Positions 49,586 to 57,873 of a stretch of 62,413 bases of DNA are shown in pieces (position 1 is the stretch's first letter; each line of letters begins with the position of its first letter). The DNA comes from Stomatobaculum sp. Its GTDB lineage: Bacteria > Bacillota_A > Clostridia > Lachnospirales > Lachnospiraceae. Below the pieces are notes generated by a model. It made no database searches and had not been told where the DNA came from. It was given only the letters and a program-made list of their open reading frames with translations. The stretch is from NCBI GenBank assembly GCA_017449925.1, contig JAFSYO010000146.1, positions 1-62,413 on the forward strand, in the 5' to 3' direction. The position numbers were made by a program, and so were the translations under genes.

Positions 49586-51184
49586 ATGAGAAAAAATAAA
49601 GCAGCACTTCTGGCATTGGTCTTATCAGTCAGTTTTGTTTCGGCGGCCTGCGGGAACGGCGCGGCCCAGGGCACTGGGGCGCAGAACAATGCAGTGCAGA
49701 GCGTCGCAGCGGCAGGTTCAGAAGCGCAGGGCAGCGCGACGACGGTGATCTTCAGCGGCAGCGATGCGAAGATCAACGGCAGCGGCGCAGAGTTTGCAGA
49801 CGGAGTACTGAAGATCACTTCCGGCGGCAGCTACAGCTTAAGCGGCAGTCTGGAGGGACATGTGCTGATCGAGACGAAAAAGGAAGAAAAGGTACTGCTT
49901 TTCCTGAACGGCATGGAGATCACCTCCGACGGGGCCTATGCCATCGCCTCCGTAAAAGGAGCTATGCTTACAGTCACCATGATGCCCGGCACCACGAACA
50001 CACTGACGGTGACCGGCGCAGCAGCAGAGGAGCAGGAAGGTGTGGAACTGACAGAGGAACAGGAAGCCGACGCGGCGATCTATGTGAAGAACGACCTGGT
50101 CCTCGAGGGAGAAGGAACTCTGAACATCGAATCCACCGTAAAAGCGGTCCACGCAAAGGATACGCTCACTGTGGAGAGCGGCGTGTATAGTGTTACTTCC
50201 GCGGATGATGCCTTCAACGGCAAGGACGCTGTCACAGTGAACGGCGGGACCTTTGACGTCGTGATCATGGATACGGCGGAGGGCAAGGCCATCACATCCA
50301 AGGGCGACGTAGTGCTGAATGACGGCGCCATGGTGATCCCTGCCTGCAGTGAAGGAATTGAAGGACTGACCGTAACGGTGAATGGCGGAAGCTGGGACAT
50401 CACTTCGGAGGATGACGGCATCAACGCAAGAGAAAAATACGAGGGAGATAACGAGCAGGAGAAAGAGCGTTTCTCCATGCAGAACAACGAAAAGGTCAAA
50501 ATGATCTTTAACGGCGGCACGGTGATCGTGAACTCGAAGGGCGACGGCCTGGATTCCAATGGCAACATTGAGGTGAACGGCGGAGAGGTCTATGTCAGTG
50601 GTTCCTCCGACGCCTTCAACGCCGCCGTGGATATGAACGGCGAGGCCCTGGTGAACGGCGGCATCCTGATGGCGGCGGGTTCCCAGGGAATGGCAGAGCC
50701 CCTTTCCGACAATTCCGCCCAGAACATCATCACGGTGTATTTTGAAGCTCAGCAGGAGGCGGAGACAGTGATCAGCGTGTCTTCCGCTGGCAAGGAAGTG
50801 ATTTCCTGGACAGCGCCCAAGGCTTTTGATATCCTGCAGTTCTCTGCCGGGGAGATCAAAGAAGGGGATGAGATCACCGTAAAGACCGGCGAAGAAGAGA
50901 AGAAGATCACGGTCACCGGGATCAATACTTACGAGGGGACCCGCACCGGAGGCTTCGGCGGACACGGCGGTTTCGGCGGCCCGAGAGGTGAGAGACCGGA
51001 AGGATTCGAGGGCTTCAACGGCGAGCGTCCCGAAGGTTTCGGCGGACGCGGTCCCCGCGGCGAGCGTCCCGAGGGCATGACGCCCCCGGAGGGCATGACG
51101 CCGCCGGAGGGAATGACGCCCCCGGAAGGAATGGCACCTCCGGAGGGAATGACAAAGCCGGAGGAGACCACGGAGAGCAATTGA
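49586..51184 (+). CDS. Cthe_2159-type carbohydrate-binding lipoprotein
   Basis: The 532-residue product has a lipoprotein signal (LALVLSVSFVSAAC) and a long right-handed beta-helix-like region with repeats of the form KDTLTVESGVYSVTSADDAFNGKD and GxVxVNGG. This resembles the Cthe_2159 family of polygalacturonate-binding, cell-surface proteins. The C-terminus is Gly/Pro-rich with RGERPEGF and PPEGMT repeats. It lies 48 bp after DUF4956 in the same operon, linking a surface polymer binder to the VTC enzyme. Confidence 0.85.
   Translation: MRKNKAALLALVLSVSFVSAACGNGAAQGTGAQNNAVQSVAAAGSEAQGSATTVIFSGSDAKINGSGAEFADGVLKITSGGSYSLSGSLEGHVLIETKKEEKVLLFLNGMEITSDGAYAIASVKGAMLTVTMMPGTTNTLTVTGAAAEEQEGVELTEEQEADAAIYVKNDLVLEGEGTLNIESTVKAVHAKDTLTVESGVYSVTSADDAFNGKDAVTVNGGTFDVVIMDTAEGKAITSKGDVVLNDGAMVIPACSEGIEGLTVTVNGGSWDITSEDDGINAREKYEGDNEQEKERFSMQNNEKVKMIFNGGTVIVNSKGDGLDSNGNIEVNGGEVYVSGSSDAFNAAVDMNGEALVNGGILMAAGSQGMAEPLSDNSAQNIITVYFEAQQEAETVISVSSAGKEVISWTAPKAFDILQFSAGEIKEGDEITVKTGEEEKKITVTGINTYEGTRTGGFGGHGGFGGPRGERPEGFEGFNGERPEGFGGRGPRGERPEGMTPPEGMTPPEGMTPPEGMAPPEGMTKPEETTESN
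51071..51168 (+). repeat. 18-bp tandem repeat at the end of the Cthe_2159-type gene
   Basis: Five units of 18 bp, each close to GAGGGCATGACGCCCCCG, encode the hexapeptide EGMTPP. Preceding it are less regular RGERPEGF repeats. Confidence 0.88.
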
Positions 51185-51214
51185 TCTCCGCGGCCGTCTC
51201 CGGACAAGGTTCAG

Positions 51215-52525
51215 TCACTTGATTTTCAGAAGGTCGATGAAGCCTGTTCCCCGGCGGTTGATCCAGGCGCTGGTGGCGGGCAGCTCGACAGCTCCGCACC
51301 CCGGGATGTCCAGGGTGACGGGGGAGGAATCCGCGTTGACAGCGATGATGCTGCGGTTCCCGTCAAGTTCCCGGACATAGGCATAAGCGCGGTTCGTGAG
51401 GCGGAGATCCGCCAGGGACCCGCGGGCCAGCTCCGGCGTCTTGTTCCGGAGGGAAACAAGAGCGGCGATCTGTTTCGTCAGTTTTACGGATTCAGGTTTT
51501 TTAAATTCAGGGCGGAGCGAGGCATCGCTCCCCCTTTCTTTTTTGCCTTCGACGCCCCACTCGCTTCCGTAGTAGATGCAGGGAATGCCGGGCAGCGTGA
51601 ACAGAAGAGCGTAGACCAGGGGCAGATGTTCCGGGTCGGTGAGCTTGGAGGCGATCCGCTCCACGTCGTGATTGTCCGCGAAGGAAAATAGCTGCAGGCC
51701 GCGGTACATTTCCCCGTAGGTCCGCTTGATGGTATGGGCCAGCTCAAAAAAGTTCAGGGAGTTCAGGGCCGACCAGAGGGCTTTGTAAAGGGGATAGTCC
51801 GTGATGGCGTCCACATGGCCCTGATCATAGAAGCGGCGCGCGTTGTCCCCCAGGATCTCTCCCAGAAGGAAGGCATCGGGCTTCAGAGAGCGGATCCTGT
51901 CCTTGATCATGGAAATGAACCAAAGGGGGAGAAGGTAGGCGACGTCCAGACGGATGCCGTCGATGTCGAATTCCCGGAACCAGAAGTCGATGCTTTCCAT
52001 CAGGTAGTTCTGCACCGCGGGATTGTCGAGGTTCAGCTTAACCAGTTCATAGTGTCCTTCCCAGCCCTCGTACCAGAAACCGTCGTGGAAGGGGGAATCG
52101 CCGGAGAAATTGACCTTGAACCAGTCCCTGTAGGAGCTGGACTCCCGGTTCTTCTGAAGGTCCCGGAAGGCGAAAAAGCCGCGGCCCACATGGTTGAAGA
52201 CGCCGTCCAGCACTACCCGGATGCCGGCGTCATGGAATTCTTTGCAGAGGGTCTTCAGGTCTTCGTTGGTGCCGAGGCGGCTGTCGGTCAGACGGTAATC
52301 CCGGGTGTCATAGCCGTGGGAGTCGCTCTCAAAAACAGGGTTCAGGTAGACTGCGCCGATTCCCAGCTTCTTAAGGTGCGGGATAAATTTCCGGATCCCC
52401 AGGATCCGGTGTTTTGATGCCTGCTTCTTTAACAGCGCATCGTTCTCCGGATCTTCGTTTCTTTCCGGAGCGCCGCAGAGAGTCAGGGGGTACATCTGGT
52501 AAAATACTGTATTTTCAAACCACAT
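51215..52525 (-). CDS. GH13 alpha-amylase-family glycosidase
   Basis: The 436-residue product is a compact TIM-barrel enzyme. FYQMYPLTLCGAPE starts the barrel, DGVFNHVG is region I, GIRLDVAYLL holds the catalytic Asp, LLGEILGD the Glu and FADNHDVERI the third acid. A short C-terminal beta domain follows. There is no signal peptide, so it acts in the cytoplasm on maltodextrins. The ATG at 52525 has AAAGGA 8 bp upstream; an open frame to 52615 is not used. It is transcribed towards the Cthe_2159-type gene. Confidence 0.9.
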   Translation of the reverse strand: MWFENTVFYQMYPLTLCGAPERNEDPENDALLKKQASKHRILGIRKFIPHLKKLGIGAVYLNPVFESDSHGYDTRDYRLTDSRLGTNEDLKTLCKEFHDAGIRVVLDGVFNHVGRGFFAFRDLQKNRESSSYRDWFKVNFSGDSPFHDGFWYEGWEGHYELVKLNLDNPAVQNYLMESIDFWFREFDIDGIRLDVAYLLPLWFISMIKDRIRSLKPDAFLLGEILGDNARRFYDQGHVDAITDYPLYKALWSALNSLNFFELAHTIKRTYGEMYRGLQLFSFADNHDVERIASKLTDPEHLPLVYALLFTLPGIPCIYYGSEWGVEGKKERGSDASLRPEFKKPESVKLTKQIAALVSLRNKTPELARGSLADLRLTNRAYAYVRELDGNRSIIAVNADSSPVTLDIPGCGAVELPATSAWINRRGTGFIDLLKIK

Positions 52526-52733
52526 AGGGATAATCCTTTCTTTTCTCTCCAGGTCCATACTGCGCCGGAGCGGACCTGATGTTATAATAGACTCATGAAA
52601 TGGATGAGTGTCCATGGATGAAGAATGTCTCCGGCAACCGGATTATTATACCACAAATAGGAAAACTGCGCGGGATCCGGTTCCGATGAAGGCGGTTTAT
52701 GACCGTATCTAAATACGGCCCGAAGGAGGGAAA
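52526..52733. promoter_or_regulatory. Divergent gap between GH13 and EFR1 genes
   Basis: TGTTATAAT near 52580 gives an extended -10 on the plus strand. A palindromic CATTTCATGAATG-like run and a TATAAT on the minus strand (about 52650) are the only other features. I could not assign either promoter firmly. Confidence 0.3.
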
Positions 52734-53555
52734 ATGAAGATCACAAGAGTATGTACTGTTTACTGGAGTGCCACCGGGAATACGGAGAAGATCGTCAAGG
52801 CGATGGGAAAAGCAGCGGCGGAGGCCCTTCGATGTCCTGAAGTCAACCTGAACTTCACGCCGCCGGCAGCAAGGGCGGCAGAGATAGAATTCAGGGCGGA
52901 GGATCTGGTGATCGTCGGAGCGCCGACCTATGCAGGCAAGCTTCCTAACAAGATCCTTCCGGACTTCCAGACGAAGCTGAAGGGAAACGGCGCGAGGGCG
53001 GTGGCGGTGGTCACCTATGGAAACAGAAGCTTTGACAACTCCCTCGCGGAGCTGACCTCTGTCCTGGACGCCAACGGGTTCATTGTGGCCGGCGGCGCGG
53101 CCTTCGCCTGCAGGCACGCTTTTTCTGATCTCCTGGCGCCGGGACGCCCGGATGCAGCGGACCTGAAGGCGGCGGAAGCCTTTGTGCTGAAGGCGGCAGC
53201 CCGGGCGGAGGAAATGGCGGAAACAGGAGAAGTACTTGAGGTCCCGGGAGACGCGTCGGCGCCTTACTATGTCCCGAAGGGAACAGACGGACAGCCCGCG
53301 AAATTCCTGAAGGCCAAGCCACTGACTCATATGGAAAAATGTACGAAATGCGGGGACTGCGTGAAACTTTGTCCCGTAGGTTCTATCGATCCCCAGGATG
53401 TGTCGAACGTGCCGGGCATCTGCATCAAATGCCAGGCCTGCGTCCGGGGATGCCCGGTGCAGGCGAAGTACTTTGAGGATCCTGCCTTCCTGTCCCATGT
53501 GAAGATGCTGGAGCAGAACTTCACGGAGAAGAAGGAAAACAGGTTCTTCCTGTAA
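52734..53555 (+). CDS. EFR1-family flavodoxin-ferredoxin fusion
   Basis: The 273-residue product has an N-terminal flavodoxin-like domain (VYWSATGNTEKIVKAM near residues 9-24, IVGAPTYAGKLPN near 60-72) and a C-terminal 2[4Fe-4S] ferredoxin with CTKCGDCVKLCP (about 203-214) and CIKCQACVRGCP (about 227-238). EFR1 proteins are anaerobe electron carriers of unknown partner. GAAGGAGG precedes the ATG. It is transcribed alone. Confidence 0.92.
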   Translation: MKITRVCTVYWSATGNTEKIVKAMGKAAAEALRCPEVNLNFTPPAARAAEIEFRAEDLVIVGAPTYAGKLPNKILPDFQTKLKGNGARAVAVVTYGNRSFDNSLAELTSVLDANGFIVAGGAAFACRHAFSDLLAPGRPDAADLKAAEAFVLKAAARAEEMAETGEVLEVPGDASAPYYVPKGTDGQPAKFLKAKPLTHMEKCTKCGDCVKLCPVGSIDPQDVSNVPGICIKCQACVRGCPVQAKYFEDPAFLSHVKMLEQNFTEKKENRFFL

Positions 53556-53608
53556 GGACTAAAATAGTTTCTTCCTGTAAGGACTAAAACGGTTTCTTCT
53601 GTTGGGAG
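53544..53608 (+). repeat. 25-bp tandem repeat over the EFR1 stop codon
   Basis: Units start at 53544, 53569 and (partial) 53594, all opening TTCTTCCTGTAAGGAC or near it. The first copy contains the TAA stop of the EFR1 gene. Confidence 0.8.
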
Positions 53609-53629
53609 TTGCCTTCAGTCAGTAGGGCG

Positions 53630-53901
53630 GGCGTTTTCAAGCATTTTTGAAAATTTGTGACCCTTATGAGAGCTTTTTTAAGGTGCTTTCAAGAGATTTT
53701 AGCCTGCTGGAAGCTTATATTGGGCGTTTTTTTTAAAAATTGAAAAATCCGTACCCTTATTTTTTCGAAAACAGGGGTACGGATTTTAGATTTTTCTTCA
53801 AAAACGCCCGACATGGCCCTAAAACAAAGGAAAATCAGCAAAAATCAGAGGTTTTTCCTAGCCTGAGGGGTACGGATTTCTAAAAACTAGTGAAAAACGC
53901 C
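53630..53901. repeat. Symmetric array of four 34-bp modules
   Basis: Four 34-bp modules share GGCGTTTT at one end and AATCCGTACCC at the other (the first is more divergent). They lie at 53630-53663 and 53723-53756 in direct orientation, then 53775-53808 and 53868-53901 inverted. Spacing inside each half is 59 bp in both cases, and the halves are 18 bp apart. The inner pair and the outer pair can each form a long hairpin. The region is AT-rich and lies between convergent genes, so it may terminate both, but the regular spacing goes beyond an ordinary terminator. No gene was found in 53556-53971. Confidence 0.75.
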
Positions 53902-53971
53902 CGCATATACTGACGACGCTGTTAACAGCAAAATATTTGCGCCGCCAAAGTCATCTGCGGAGAAGCACCAC

Positions 53972-55228
53972 TTACAGAGAATACTTCACGCCGTTGACGG
54001 TGAAGGAGTTGTGGCCTTCCTGGGTGATGAACACCATGGTCTTTCCGGGGTTCAGGCGGATCTCTTCGCCGTTGTCGTCGAAGAATCGGGTAGCTTCATA
54101 GTCCGCGTTCTTCATCCATGTGCAGTGGATCATTTTCCCGCCGGTGATGAAATAGCCTTCGTGCATGGAGTCCAGGACATGGAAGTAGAGATACAGGCTT
54201 CCGCCCCGGCGGCCCCAGACGCAGTTCTCGATCAGGACGTTGGAGAAGGCGAGCTGTTCGCCGGTCCTTCCGTCTTTCTGGGGGCTGCCGTAGATGCTGC
54301 GGTAGTAGAGGCCGTCTTTGTATGTCAGGGAGCTCTTTGTCACCGGATAGCAGCCTTTCATGTCGATCTCGGTGGCATCCACCGCGTCCGGATGATCCTC
54401 CAGGCGGTACAGTTCCCGGTCAGAGGCGAACTTCCAGTGATCCGGCTGCCAGTATTCCTCCCGGTGTTCCCGGGACCAGCCGGCTTTTTCGATGGCTTTC
54501 AGAATGTTCGCGCCGTCCGTATAGGCAGTGTGCTCGGATTTGGAGCCTTTCGGAATACGGTAGTAAGCGCCGTAGTCGCTTCCCATAACGCCGCCCACGC
54601 CATTGATGTTGTCGACGTCTTTCCTGGTGAGCATGGGTTTCACGAAGGTCTCCGGGCCGCCGAAGTGGACAATGATGGAATCCCACTCCAGGGCTTCATA
54701 GATAAAGTAGTCGCGGATGCTTCGGACGTTGCCGATCCGCTCCAGATCCTCCCAGTCCTGGATCACGCCCATCTGTCGGCTCATATCGCCCTCTTCCATG
54801 ATCTCATAGAAGATGTCCACTTTATTCAGGCCGTACTGGGGCTGTGCCTTTTTGTCGATGGGGTACATGACTGCAATGGGGCGTTTTCGGGCCAGTTCTT
54901 CCGGGATCCAGAGGTGTGTCAGGGCGCTGCGCACCATGCCTTCCTCCGGAGGAACATCCTCTTCCTCCTCTTCAATGACCTCGGATTCCACCGTGATCAC
55001 CTTTTCAGGTTCTGTCTCGGCTTCCGTTACGGCCTCGGTGGTTTCCGGGACAGGCGCCGCGGTGGTCGAGGAGGAAGATCCTTCGCAGCCGGAGAGCAGT
55101 GCGGCAGCCATAATAAAGATCGCTGCAGCAGAAGCGGCTGCGGTGAAGGACCGTGAAGTGTCAGACCGGGCAGTGTCTGACTGGGGCTTCAGGAAGGTTT
55201 TCTGTACCATAGAAATCAGCTTTTTCAT
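53972..55228 (-). CDS. DUF3048 lipoprotein
   Basis: The 418-residue product has a signal with lipobox ALLSGC near residue 47, a Thr/Glu-rich linker and a DUF3048 domain (RPIAVMYPIDKKAQPQYGLNKVDIFYEIM, IGNVRSIRDYFI, VHFGGPE, YYRSIYGSPQKDG, FITGGKMIHCTW). The family (YerB-like) is extracellular with unknown function, possibly cell-wall related. The ATG at 55228 has GGAGAC upstream. It follows the NUDIX gene by 48 bp on the same strand. Confidence 0.88.
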   Translation of the reverse strand: MKKLISMVQKTFLKPQSDTARSDTSRSFTAAASAAAIFIMAAALLSGCEGSSSSTTAAPVPETTEAVTEAETEPEKVITVESEVIEEEEEDVPPEEGMVRSALTHLWIPEELARKRPIAVMYPIDKKAQPQYGLNKVDIFYEIMEEGDMSRQMGVIQDWEDLERIGNVRSIRDYFIYEALEWDSIIVHFGGPETFVKPMLTRKDVDNINGVGGVMGSDYGAYYRIPKGSKSEHTAYTDGANILKAIEKAGWSREHREEYWQPDHWKFASDRELYRLEDHPDAVDATEIDMKGCYPVTKSSLTYKDGLYYRSIYGSPQKDGRTGEQLAFSNVLIENCVWGRRGGSLYLYFHVLDSMHEGYFITGGKMIHCTWMKNADYEATRFFDDNGEEIRLNPGKTMVFITQEGHNSFTVNGVKYSL

Positions 55229-55276
55229 AATAGTCTCCGTTCTGCGGGAGATCCGCATATTTAATATCAAAATAAA

Positions 55277-55891
55277 TCACCGCAGCGCGGCGCACAGGGC
55301 GTCGACGATCCGGGCGGTGAGTCCCCAGATCACCGGATCTGTATCCGGATACACGGGGATGATGTGGCGGATGCGGCCCCAGGGATAGTTCTTTCCGCCG
55401 GGGATCAGCTCATAGGGAAAGTCATCTCCCGGATATACGGTGCGGAACGTCTCGTACCGGTCAGGCTCATGGGAAAGGAACCAGCTGAGCGGGACCGTGA
55501 ATACATGATCCACCTCTTCCGGGGAGTAGGTACCGTTATACCCTGTGAGCACCCCTGCAAAGGCGCAGACCGTCTGGTCCGTGGAACTGGGGAATAAATT
55601 CAGGGGGCCCAGGATCCGCACCTGCTCCGGCGTCACCAGCAGTTCTTCACAGATCTCCCGCAGCGCTGCTTCCTCCGGAGTCTCTCCTTCCTCGACTCTG
55701 CCTCCGGGGAAGCAAACTTCTCCCGGCTGGTGCTGAAGATCAAAGGCGCGCTGTTCAAACAAAAGATCCGGAAGGGTCTGATCCCCGTCCCTGTAAATGA
55801 GGGGGACCAGTACCGCAGACCGGCGGGCTGGCTTCGGCGGATGGGTCTCCGCGTAAATATGCAGTTTTTTCTGGAGTTCTTCGATTGACAT
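55277..55891 (-). CDS. NUDIX hydrolase, CoA pyrophosphatase type
   Basis: The 204-residue enzyme has a NUDIX box in GGRVEEGETPEEAALREIC followed by EELL (about residues 64-86). The preceding QPGEVCFPGG is the CoA-pyrophosphatase signature LLTxRSxxMRxxxGqxxFPGG in a diverged form. It would cleave CoA or a related diphosphate to phosphopantetheine and adenosine bisphosphate. An in-frame ATG lies two codons upstream (55897). No strong Shine-Dalgarno is visible. Confidence 0.88.
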   Translation of the reverse strand: MSIEELQKKLHIYAETHPPKPARRSAVLVPLIYRDGDQTLPDLLFEQRAFDLQHQPGEVCFPGGRVEEGETPEEAALREICEELLVTPEQVRILGPLNLFPSSTDQTVCAFAGVLTGYNGTYSPEEVDHVFTVPLSWFLSHEPDRYETFRTVYPGDDFPYELIPGGKNYPWGRIRHIIPVYPDTDPVIWGLTARIVDALCAALR

Positions 55892-55956
55892 AATCACAGT
55901 ATAGCATAAAAATCCGGAATCAACAGCAGGAAAGCAGATGGCTCAAAAGCACAGCC

Positions 55957-56013
55957 TTGACATGGGTAACAGCTTCAGATAAATTTAGCTTTGGCAGGGT
56001 ATAATACAGGAGG
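55957..56013 (+). promoter_or_regulatory. Promoter region of the secreted-protein gene
   Basis: A perfect TTGACA (55957-55962) is followed after 17 bp by TAAATT (55980-55985). A TATAAT also lies at 56000-56005. An AGGAGG at 56008-56013 precedes a 33-codon frame (56018-56119) rather than the main gene, whose own AAAGGAG is at 56060. Confidence 0.55.
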
Positions 56014-56017
56014 AATA

Positions 56018-56119
56018 ATGGAAGCGCGCGAAACGCGCTTACGCAGAGCACAAAGCCGAAAGGAGAAGAACGGATGGAACGCAGAAAAAGAACAGCGGCG
56101 GGGATTCTGGCCGCAATGA
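56018..56119 (+). CDS. Possible upstream ORF overlapping the secreted-protein start
   Basis: A 33-codon frame beginning MEARETRLRRAQSRKEK has an optimal AGGAGG 4 bp before its ATG and overlaps the start of the next gene in another frame. The peptide is highly basic and resembles nothing I know. Its first codons form the hairpin AAGCGCG/CGCGCTT. It could be a leader peptide that couples translation. Confidence 0.3.
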   Translation: MEARETRLRRAQSRKEKNGWNAEKEQRRGFWPQ

Positions 56120-56787
56120 TTCTTTTGATCGGCAGCTGCCTCCCTGTTTATGCCGCCGCACCGACAGACTACAGTTACCTGACTTCAGCGTACCGGGCCA
56201 GAATGCCCTACGCGGAAAGCCAGAAGGATGACAACGGAAGAAGTCTCTCGACACTGATCGACCACGGGGACTACTATGAACTGACCAACGTGAATCTCTA
56301 TGCCTATAAGAAGTACGCGGCGGATGAGGTGGAGAACGTCTCCGTCGGCGACCGGTTCACAGTGGAAGGAAAGGCATATAAGCTTGTCTCCATCGGAGAA
56401 GACGGAGAGCGGGTCCTGGAGCGGAAGAATGCCTTCGAGACAGAGTACGCGTATCTTAAGCCTGTGGATCCGGGAAGGAACAAGCAGGGATACTATATTT
56501 CCGTCCGCAAAAACCTGGAGGACGGCAGCAGGGACAGCGCGGATATTTATTACGGGGGCAGCGTATTCTTGAAGAAGGACTGCGCGGTGCAGAGTCTGGG
56601 ACTTACGGAGGACGGCTCCCGGAACACTGTCTCCGCGGATACGTACCTGACAGCTGACAAGGGCAGCCTTCAGCCGGAGGGGGCTTTTCTCTACGGTTAT
56701 GACGAAGCGGAGGGCCTGCGTACTCTCTGCGGGTATTTTACGCTGGATGCCGGCGGGTATTTTGAAACCTTCACGGAGAAGTATTAA
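56074..56787 (+). CDS. Secreted protein of unknown function
   Basis: The 237-residue product has a basic start (MERRKRTAAG), a signal helix (ILAAMILLIGSCLPVYA) with a cleavage-like AYAAAP site, and a mature part of about 205 residues rich in Tyr, Asp and Gly with beta-type alternation (YELTNVNLYAYKKY, GDRFTVEGKAYKLV). No catalytic motif was recognized. It lies 157 bp before the LRR gene and may belong with that operon. Confidence 0.7.
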   Translation: MERRKRTAAGILAAMILLIGSCLPVYAAAPTDYSYLTSAYRARMPYAESQKDDNGRSLSTLIDHGDYYELTNVNLYAYKKYAADEVENVSVGDRFTVEGKAYKLVSIGEDGERVLERKNAFETEYAYLKPVDPGRNKQGYYISVRKNLEDGSRDSADIYYGGSVFLKKDCAVQSLGLTEDGSRNTVSADTYLTADKGSLQPEGAFLYGYDEAEGLRTLCGYFTLDAGGYFETFTEKY

Positions 56788-56801
56788 ATAAAACAGCACC
56801 C

Positions 56802-56923
56802 CGGAATTATGAGTGAAATCAGAATGGGGAGCTTGCTCACCAGACTGATTTTGCTCATAATTCCGAGGTGGCCAAGGCGCGAAGCGCCTATGGACACCAT
56901 AAACGAGGGCCGTGCAGCGGCCC
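56802..56923 (+). repeat. Three-hairpin intergenic element
   Basis: A 21-bp imperfect inverted repeat (CGGAATTATGAGTGAAATCAG at 56802-56822 and its partner at 56845-56865) is followed by GGCGC/GCGCC (56876-56888) and GGGCC/GGCCC (56907-56923). Spacing is regular. It fills the gap before the LRR gene. The first stem could be a terminator for the secreted-protein gene, but there is no T-run, so a repeated element or leader RNA is possible. Confidence 0.55.
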
Positions 56924-56943
56924 GAGTTCAGGGGGTGAAAAGA

Positions 56944-57825
56944 ATGAAATATAACTACCACCTGATCCGGGAATATGACGAACAGTACGCCGAGATCACC
57001 GGCATGGAAGGAACGGCTTCGTTCCTCCGCGTGCCGGGGGAGCTCGGCGGTTTTCCTGTGCGGAGCATCGGAAAAGAAGCCTTTTCAGGCCGGAATGACC
57101 TGGAAGAGGTCCATATGCCGGACGGTATAAAGGGTCTGGGAAGATTTGCATTCTACGGCTGCGGGAATCTTCGAGGCATCTTCCTGACGGACAGCCTGGA
57201 GGATCTGGGGGACGGGGCATTCCGTTCCTGCGGAAGCCTGAAAGAGATCAGCATACAGGTAAAACAAGGGCGGTTCCGGGCCGCGAAGGATCTTCTTACG
57301 GATTATGATTCTGCAGTCAGTATCAGGTTCCTTCTGCCGTACGGGGAGGCGCTGCTGTTTTTTCCTGCCTACCTGAATGACTTTGACGAGGATACGATGG
57401 CCCGGATGATCCATCCCAGGATTGAGGGATGCGGATATGCCTTCCGGGAGGCGGTAACAAGAAAAGGAATCGATTTCCGTCACTATGACAAACAGTTCCC
57501 CCGGACGGAAGGGGACGGATGGAAGGTCATCGGAGAGGTGGCGTCGGCCCGGATCCTGCGGCCTTATCAGCTTTCAGAAGAGGCGCGGCGGCAGTACGAA
57601 GCAGCCCTTCTCAGAGTATCGGAACCTTTCCTTCTGTATCTGGTGAAGGAAGGACGCAGAGAAGAGATCACCTGTCTTGCGGCGCGGCGCCTTCTGAAAA
57701 AAGAAGCGGTCCCGGCAGCCCTGCAGGAAGCCTCCGCGAGGCGGGATGCGGAACTGTGCGGGATCCTGATGGAGTACACAAGAAACAGCAGCAGGGAGGA
57801 GAGCGACTCCGCGTTTCTGCTGTAA
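56944..57825 (+). CDS. Leucine-rich-repeat (BspA type) protein
   Basis: The 293-residue product begins with MKYNYHLIREYDEQYAEI and has BspA-type LRR units: RVPGELGGFPVRSIGKEAFSG, then LEEVHMPDGIKGLGRFAFYGC and GIFLTDSLEDLGDGAFRSCGSL. The second half is helical with many Arg/Glu residues and no recognized domain. There is no signal peptide, so it seems cytoplasmic, unlike many BspA proteins. The ATG at 56944 has GGGGG upstream. It lies 48 bp before the VWA-like gene and likely shares its operon. Confidence 0.8.
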   Translation: MKYNYHLIREYDEQYAEITGMEGTASFLRVPGELGGFPVRSIGKEAFSGRNDLEEVHMPDGIKGLGRFAFYGCGNLRGIFLTDSLEDLGDGAFRSCGSLKEISIQVKQGRFRAAKDLLTDYDSAVSIRFLLPYGEALLFFPAYLNDFDEDTMARMIHPRIEGCGYAFREAVTRKGIDFRHYDKQFPRTEGDGWKVIGEVASARILRPYQLSEEARRQYEAALLRVSEPFLLYLVKEGRREEITCLAARRLLKKEAVPAALQEASARRDAELCGILMEYTRNSSREESDSAFLL

Positions 57826-57873
57826 CAGGAAGGAAAACATCTCCGCAGGTGAGGTTCACGCAGGGGAAAAAGT

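Noticed and set aside
53630..53901. CRISPR array
   Set aside because: Only four repeats, two inverted relative to the others; spacers are AT-rich and there are no cas genes.
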